Shown here: positions 14,656 through 18,750 of the stretch, one piece after another
Numbering within the stretch: position 1 is the first letter of the stretch
Layout: each line of letters begins with the position of its first letter
DNA from: CAYRIF01 sp964424205
GTDB taxonomy: Bacteria > Bacteroidota > Bacteroidia > Cytophagales > Cyclobacteriaceae
Reading direction: 5' to 3'
Length of the DNA stretch: 18,750 nucleotides
Assembly: GCA_964424205.1 (NCBI GenBank)
Contig: CAYRIF010000040.1
Coordinates: forward strand, 1 to 18,750
The notes under the pieces: generated by a model
The model's input: only the letters and a program-made list of their open reading frames with translations
Database searches by the model: none
Told to the model about the DNA's origin: nothing
Program-made: the position numbers and the translations under genes

Positions 14656-16179
14656 ATGAAGAATTCATATATAACACTAAAGTATTGTAAAGTACCAATT
14701 ATAAAGGTATTCTTTATAGCAATTGTCATGTTTTCACAAAATACTTATGCGCAAGTGGGTATAGGAACAGCAACGCCAGATGCCTCGGCAATCCTCGACT
14801 TGCACTCCACAGAAAAAGGGCTGCTCATTCCTAGAATGACAACTGGCCAACGGCTAGGTGTTGTGAATCCTGCCACCGGACTATGGGTGTATGATGTCAC
14901 CGAAAATCACATGTATTATTTTAATGGTACCAAATGGACTACTGAATTTGGTGATCAAGGACCAAAAGGTGACAAAGGTGATAAAGGAGATGATGGTCCT
15001 CCTGGAACGAAAGGAGACCCGGGAGCCTCAGTAAAAGGAGACAAAGGAGATAAGGGAGACAAAGGAGACAAGGGAGACACTGGTCCCCAAGGACCTCCAG
15101 GTGTAGGCGGTGGTAATGGTAGCGGATGGCAACTCACCGGAAATGCAGGCATCAATTCAAGTACCCAATATTTAGGTACCACAGATGCTGTAGATTTGGT
15201 ATTCAGGGTGAATGGAGAATCTGAAATGGTAATCAAGGCAGATGCAGGTGCTGCAAAAAAAGGATATGTTGGTATAAATGTCGATCCCGAAGCGCACTTA
15301 CACGTAAAAAGTTTTTATGACAGCCCGCTACAAGATGCATTTAGAATAGACAACAGCAGTAGAAAAATATTCAACATTAAATCCAACGGCGTGGTCGTAG
15401 TAGGTGGTAGTGTAGGCAACAACCACATAGAAATTGAAAGATCAGGCGGTACTGGTAGCTTTAAAATAGGACGACGGGCAGATTTTGCCTATTTAAGCAC
15501 ACAAAGTAGGCCGAATACCCCAATTGTTTTTTCTGCATTTGATGGCGTAGCCAATGGCATAAAAATGGTCATGACCGCAAAAGGTGAACTCATTATAGGA
15601 AAACCTAATGCTAGTACCGATCCAACACCAGATGGGGCGCATCAATTAATTGTCCATGGATTAGCATCTTCTACCCAGGAAAAATTTGACGTTATCTCAG
15701 ATGGTCGGTTCAAAAAAAACATCAAAGATATGGACGGAGGGCTTAATCTCATAAAACAATTTAGACCAGTAGCTTATCAGTGGAAATCAAATATGGCAAA
15801 GGCAGGAGATTTTTACTTACAAAAAGACAACTATGGATTTATCTCGCAAGAAGTTGAAAAAATAATGCCTAGCATGGTAACAAAAGGTAAATTTCAGTTG
15901 GGAGATAAAACCATTGAAGATTTTAGATACTTGAATACTTCAAACCTCACGCCAATTATGGTCAATGCTATTCAAGAACAGCAAGACATCATAGAAAAAC
16001 AAAAAACACAAATTGATGCGTTGGAAGCTAGGGTGGCGGTACTAGAAGAGAATAATAGAAATGACATCACCGTATCTGATGCGAAAATTCAATCCCTGAG
16101 AAGTGAGTTCGAAGCATTGAAAGCACTTATTAAAGATAATAGCCAAGATAAAGACAATCTAAAAGCCTCTACTAAATAG
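14656..16179 (+). CDS. Collagen-like fibre protein with C-terminal peptidase S74 chaperone domain
   Basis: The 507-residue protein has a signal peptide (about 1-32, ending NTYAQ). A Bacteroidota surface-protein block follows (34-97, VGIGTATPDASAILDLHS, GLLIPRMTTGQR, MYYFNGTKW), and then a collagen-like Gly-X-Y tract at 99-151. That tract has 9 triplets, a Val-Lys interruption at 126-127 and about 8 more triplets, mostly Gly-Asp-Lys. A beta-rich middle follows (about 158-340). The C-terminal intramolecular chaperone/auto-protease domain (S74) begins at SDGRFKKNI, with Ser348 and Lys353 in the spacing of the known catalytic Ser-Lys dyad, and ends in a coiled coil (about 440-495). Such domains trimerise fibres and then cut themselves off. 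It has no T9SS C-terminal sorting domain of its own. Its stop codon overlaps the next start (TAGTG), so it is coupled to the type-B cargo gene. Confidence 0.88.
   Translation: MKNSYITLKYCKVPIIKVFFIAIVMFSQNTYAQVGIGTATPDASAILDLHSTEKGLLIPRMTTGQRLGVVNPATGLWVYDVTENHMYYFNGTKWTTEFGDQGPKGDKGDKGDDGPPGTKGDPGASVKGDKGDKGDKGDKGDTGPQGPPGVGGGNGSGWQLTGNAGINSSTQYLGTTDAVDLVFRVNGESEMVIKADAGAAKKGYVGINVDPEAHLHVKSFYDSPLQDAFRIDNSSRKIFNIKSNGVVVVGGSVGNNHIEIERSGGTGSFKIGRRADFAYLSTQSRPNTPIVFSAFDGVANGIKMVMTAKGELIIGKPNASTDPTPDGAHQLIVHGLASSTQEKFDVISDGRFKKNIKDMDGGLNLIKQFRPVAYQWKSNMAKAGDFYLQKDNYGFISQEVEKIMPSMVTKGKFQLGDKTIEDFRYLNTSNLTPIMVNAIQEQQDIIEKQKTQIDALEARVAVLEENNRNDITVSDAKIQSLRSEFEALKALIKDNSQDKDNLKASTK
15033..15080 (+). 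repeat. Tandem 9-bp repeat coding Gly-Asp-Lys in the collagen-like tract
   Basis: Within the fibre gene, near-identical 9-bp units of the type AAAGGAGAY (with a few third-base changes) repeat five to six times in tandem, encoding the Gly-Asp-Lys triplets at residues 128-142. The repeats are in frame, so slippage or recombination would change the length of the collagen-like rod without breaking the frame. Confidence 0.75.
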
Positions 16180-17381
16180 TGACAATCAATCTAAAAAACA
16201 TATTACCCATTATGCTCATTTGCTTATTGGCAATTAGTCCAAATGCGCATTCGCAATTCATTACCAATTTCAGTGGTACAGAGATATATGTTTCATCCAA
16301 AGAAATACTATCTATCACCGAAGGAGAATTTGTCAATAATGGAACGGTCACCAATAGGGGGAGCTTATATATAGGTGGAGATTGGACCAATAACGAAACT
16401 TATAGCCTCATTGATTCAGGGAGATTCATTTTAAGTGGAGACAAGCCGCAACTTATCAACCATAATAACCAAAGTGTTTATACATTGATAATCGATGGTG
16501 CGGGTGAAAAAACTTTGGGCAGTGACCTCAGCGTCGTAAATACATTTGAATTGGTAAATGGGCTTATCACACCCACTGAAAACTTCTTGCTCACCATGAA
16601 CGATGGTACCATAGTACAGGATGGAAATAATAATTCCTATGTGAATGGTGCATTGTACCACGTTGGTATAGGTGACAAGCTTTATCCCATTGGTAAAAAT
16701 AATCATTACAGCCCAGTTACTTTGCTAGATGTACAAGGCGATGCGCCAACAATAGGTTTTGAAGTATTTGAACCAAATACCGATCCGCAATACCCAAAAG
16801 TATTGCAATCTGTTTCAGAAACTAGGTATTGGAAAAAAACCATCCTAGCAGGAACACTAGATGGTGGCAGAATTAACTTACGAATTGCAGAAGATGAAGG
16901 CATTGATGATATAACGCTTGCGGTGATTACAGCAACAGAAACGCTTGGTGGTATTTTCAAAAGCATGGGCATTCACGAACTGCTTCACATAGACGATCCA
17001 CAAAAAACTTCTGTCACCTCTAACAATAACATAATCGCTGCAGTAGATTATTACGCCATTGGCGAAGAATTCGATTTTAGCAAAATTGAATGTGTACCGA
17101 ATGCGTTTTCAACCGCTTCACCAAATACTGATGAAAATGTTCTAAAGGTATATTGTACGAATTTGAATGAGGAAAACTTTTCTTTCACCATATTTGATAA
17201 GTGGGGGTTGATTGTATATGACACCAAATCCGTAGAAGTCGCCACCCAAAAAGGATGGGATGGCATAAATCCGATAACAGGACTAAAAGCAAAAAATGAC
17301 GTGTATCGCTATATCCTTTCAGGAAGATATAACAATGGTAAGACATTCAAGAAATTTGGGACGATTACCAAGCTAAACTGA
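16179..17381 (+). CDS. T9SS type-B sorting-domain surface protein (gliding-motility C-terminal domain)
   Basis: The 400-residue secreted protein begins with a signal peptide (1-25, ending AHSQ). A Thr/Asn-rich N-terminal region follows (about 27-290) that looks like stacked beta strands (e.g. GEFVNNGTVTNRGSLYIGG). Residues about 305-400 are a CHU_C/gliding-motility-associated C-terminal domain: CVPNAFSTASPN, FSFTIFDKWGLIVYDT (334-349), GWDGI (359-363) and the closing GTITKLN. This is the type-B signal recognised by T9SS. The GTG at 16179 is chosen as start because it overlaps the upstream TAG stop and gives the signal peptide its Lys-containing n-region; the next Met (residue 12) would remove it. 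The PorP/SprF-like gene follows after 9 nt. Ligand and function are unknown; a surface adhesin or matrix part is likely. Confidence 0.87.
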   Translation: MTINLKNILPIMLICLLAISPNAHSQFITNFSGTEIYVSSKEILSITEGEFVNNGTVTNRGSLYIGGDWTNNETYSLIDSGRFILSGDKPQLINHNNQSVYTLIIDGAGEKTLGSDLSVVNTFELVNGLITPTENFLLTMNDGTIVQDGNNNSYVNGALYHVGIGDKLYPIGKNNHYSPVTLLDVQGDAPTIGFEVFEPNTDPQYPKVLQSVSETRYWKKTILAGTLDGGRINLRIAEDEGIDDITLAVITATETLGGIFKSMGIHELLHIDDPQKTSVTSNNNIIAAVDYYAIGEEFDFSKIECVPNAFSTASPNTDENVLKVYCTNLNEENFSFTIFDKWGLIVYDTKSVEVATQKGWDGINPITGLKAKNDVYRYILSGRYNNGKTFKKFGTITKLN

Positions 17382-17390
17382 TCAATAAAA

Positions 17391-18518
17391 ATGAGGGGTG
17401 AGCGTTTGGATATATTGAAAATAAAAGTATATAAACATAAGTTTGGCAACAAACTTTTTGTTGCCATCATATTTATGCTTAGTGGTGTATTTTCTTTTCA
17501 AGCAAATGCCCAAGATGCTAATTTCTCACAATACTATGCAGCTCCTTTATATTTAAACCCAGCATTGGCAGGGTTTGACGCCAGAACTTCCATAGGGCTC
17601 AACTATCGATCACAACAAAAAACAGCGCCTTTTCCAAATGAACTGAATCAATTTTCTTTCATCAAACCAATCATGGGAAAAGGAGAAACCATCAATCACA
17701 AAGGCGGCATTGGTGTCTCTGCATTTAGAGAAATCGCTGGTCAAAATGCCAATTTCAGTGTCGTAGGCGCATCACTTACCGCCGCCTACAACCTCTACTT
17801 AGATGCCGAAGGAAAACAAAAATTAACGATTGGACTTCAAGGGAGTTACATCATGAAAAAAATTGATTTTAGCAACCTCACTTGGGGATCGCAGTACGAT
17901 CCTTTTCTTGGGTTTGACCAAAGCATTACGCCTGAGGCTATCGGCAATCTAAATGACAATACCGCTTTTATGGCTATTAATGTAGGATTTATGTGGTATA
18001 TCGCTTTAGGAGATGCGGCTGATAGCTATCGCTCCAATGCCTATTTAGGCGTCGCCGTGAACAATTTAAACAAACCAGATGAATCATTAATAGACGGCAA
18101 AGCAGTACCAGTACCTCAACTCTATAAGCTTAATGCTGGGATAGATTTAGGCGTGAGTGAAAAACTAACCATCTCTCCTAATGCGGTGGTAAAATACCAA
18201 GATGAAATCCTGCAATTCAATGCAGGTACTTATCTATATTACGACTTGAAAAGTCCAGATTTAGAAGAGGATACTGAAAGTAGCACCTCACTAATTTTAG
18301 GAGCATGGTATCGATATGGCGACTCATTTGTTTTTGCCGCAGGCATCAGCAAAGGAAATATAACCTTTGGTGCCAGCTATGATTTACGCACCACTACTTT
18401 GAGACATCCTGCTATTGGATTAGGCACTTATGAGCTATCTATAAATTATCGTTTCAAACGAAAAAATAAAGAAGCCAATCCAGCAGACTATGAGCATAAA
18501 CCTAGGTTTCAGCTTTAG
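17391..18518 (+). CDS. PorP/SprF family type IX secretion system membrane protein
   Basis: The 375-residue product has a signal peptide with a longer than usual n-region (hydrophobic core about 21-35, likely cleavage after Ala40). It is followed by the family opening DANFSQYYAAPLYLNPALAGFD (42-63). The rest alternates polar and hydrophobic residues as in an outer-membrane beta barrel, with repeats such as LTIGLQGSYIM and YLGVAVNNL, and ends with a hydrophilic tail. PorP/SprF proteins are outer-membrane T9SS parts; SprF is needed for export of the type-B cargo SprB in Flavobacterium. Its place right after a type-B cargo gene fits that role. It is a paralogue-type accessory copy, not proof of the core porP. 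The REP-like element starts 4 nt after its stop. Confidence 0.9.
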   Translation: MRGERLDILKIKVYKHKFGNKLFVAIIFMLSGVFSFQANAQDANFSQYYAAPLYLNPALAGFDARTSIGLNYRSQQKTAPFPNELNQFSFIKPIMGKGETINHKGGIGVSAFREIAGQNANFSVVGASLTAAYNLYLDAEGKQKLTIGLQGSYIMKKIDFSNLTWGSQYDPFLGFDQSITPEAIGNLNDNTAFMAINVGFMWYIALGDAADSYRSNAYLGVAVNNLNKPDESLIDGKAVPVPQLYKLNAGIDLGVSEKLTISPNAVVKYQDEILQFNAGTYLYYDLKSPDLEEDTESSTSLILGAWYRYGDSFVFAAGISKGNITFGASYDLRTTTLRHPAIGLGTYELSINYRFKRKNKEANPADYEHKPRFQL

Positions 18519-18521
18519 TCC

Positions 18522-18616
18522 TGCCGCACCTGTTGCGGCATCCCCTTATTCATAACTCCTATTTCTAGGAGATGCCGCAATAAATGCGGCAAGGGGATAC
18601 CGCAACAAGTGCGGTA
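18522..18616. repeat. REP/REPIN-like element: three copies of a 26-nt hairpin unit
   Basis: Each unit is a 7-bp stem with a 5-nt loop (TGCCGCA-N5-TGCGGCA) plus a 7-nt tail TCCCCTT. Unit 1 is at 18522-18547 (+), unit 2 at 18566-18591 (-) and unit 3 at 18591-18616 (-). Units 1 and 3 match at 23 of 26 positions, and two of the three differences are the two sides of one stem pair (G-C to A-T). Unit 2 matches unit 1 at 21 of 26, with changes only in loop and tail. The tails of units 1 and 3 can pair (TCCCCTT with AAGGGGA), making a branched structure that also encloses a CTCCTA-TTTC-TAGGAG hairpin. This is the architecture of REPIN-type repeats. It has no T-run, so it is not a standard terminator. 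Confidence 0.85.
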
Positions 18617-18750
18617 CTGAGTAACATTTTAATTATTTGGTATCAATCTTCTCCATGGTCTGTGTCCTCACAGAACATCACCCAAAATCCCCAGACCCTC
18701 TCATTTATACTTTCAATATGAAATACAAAATTAGAAAAACTTGCACCTGC
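18617..18750. other. Intergenic end of window
   Basis: No supported gene. A small hairpin (TCTGTG at 18659-18664, loop TCCT, CACAGA at 18669-18674) is present. An ATG at 18718 opens a frame of 11 codons that reaches the window edge without a stop and could be the start of a gene, but there is too little to judge. Confidence 0.5.

Noticed and set aside
14651..14656. Start-stop mini-ORF (ATG-TAA) overlapping the fibre gene start
   Set aside because: Could affect initiation, but a six-base element in A/T-rich DNA is expected by chance and nothing else supports it.
14955..15236. Pro/Ser-rich open frame on the minus strand
   Set aside because: It is the antisense shadow of the Gly-X-Y tandem repeat and has no start context of its own.
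18522..18616. Rho-independent terminator for the PorP/SprF gene
   Set aside because: The hairpins are not followed by a T-run on the plus strand, and the three-copy unit structure fits a REP-type repeat better.
18718..18750. Possible start of a plus-strand gene at the right edge
   Set aside because: Only 11 codons are visible, with no recognisable signal or promoter at a suitable distance.

Overview
The window is a low-GC, gene-dense bacterial chromosome segment from the phylum Bacteroidota, probably a Cytophagales-like or related gliding-type lineage; the exact taxon is not determinable from the sequence alone. The signs are: several promoters with the Bacteroidota -7 motif TAnnTTTG; ribosomal, parAB, yidC and pyrG proteins of Bacteroidota type; Bacteroidota-typical families (GSCFA, DUF5683, SatD/DUF3307, PorP/SprF); and a type IX secretion (T9SS) type-B sorting domain. 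Genes generally lack Shine-Dalgarno sequences, and the one strong exception (rpsR) is informative.

Layout. 1-756 (-): a GSCFA-domain gene running off the left edge. 783-1994 (-): the ribosomal operon rpsF-rpsR-rplI with a clear promoter and terminator. 2017-3395 (-): a two-gene operon, satD-like (cyclase-fold plus HTH) and a DUF3307 membrane protein, preceded by an array of four 22-bp palindromes at 29-bp period (3432-3540). 3588-4594 (-): a terminator and a membrane-anchored coiled-coil protein. 4729-5313 (+): a TPMT-like methyltransferase, tail to tail with a second methyltransferase that follows apaG (5317-6496, -). 6611-7273 (+): ung, tail to tail with lepB (7276-8373, -).

8436-10724 (-) is the chromosome-partition cluster parA-parB-DUF5683, and 10854-14351 (-) is pyrG-yidC. 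The pyrG start is best placed at 14351, because the longer open frame begins with a TTG that overlaps the promoter -7 box.

14656-18518 (+) is a surface/secretion cassette of three closely packed genes: a collagen-like, S74-chaperone fibre protein; a T9SS type-B (gliding-motility C-terminal domain) cargo protein; and a PorP/SprF outer-membrane protein. The likely logic is that the PorP/SprF-like protein helps export or hold the type-B cargo at the cell surface, and that the trimeric collagen-like fibre belongs to the same surface structure. The cassette is followed by a 95-bp REP/REPIN-like element (18522-18616) built from three copies of one 26-nt hairpin unit, with a compensatory base-pair change.

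Most genes are housekeeping. The parts most worth a second look are the palindrome array controlling satD-DUF3307, the strong Shine-Dalgarno in front of bS18, the collagen/S74/type-B/PorP cassette, and the REPIN-like element.
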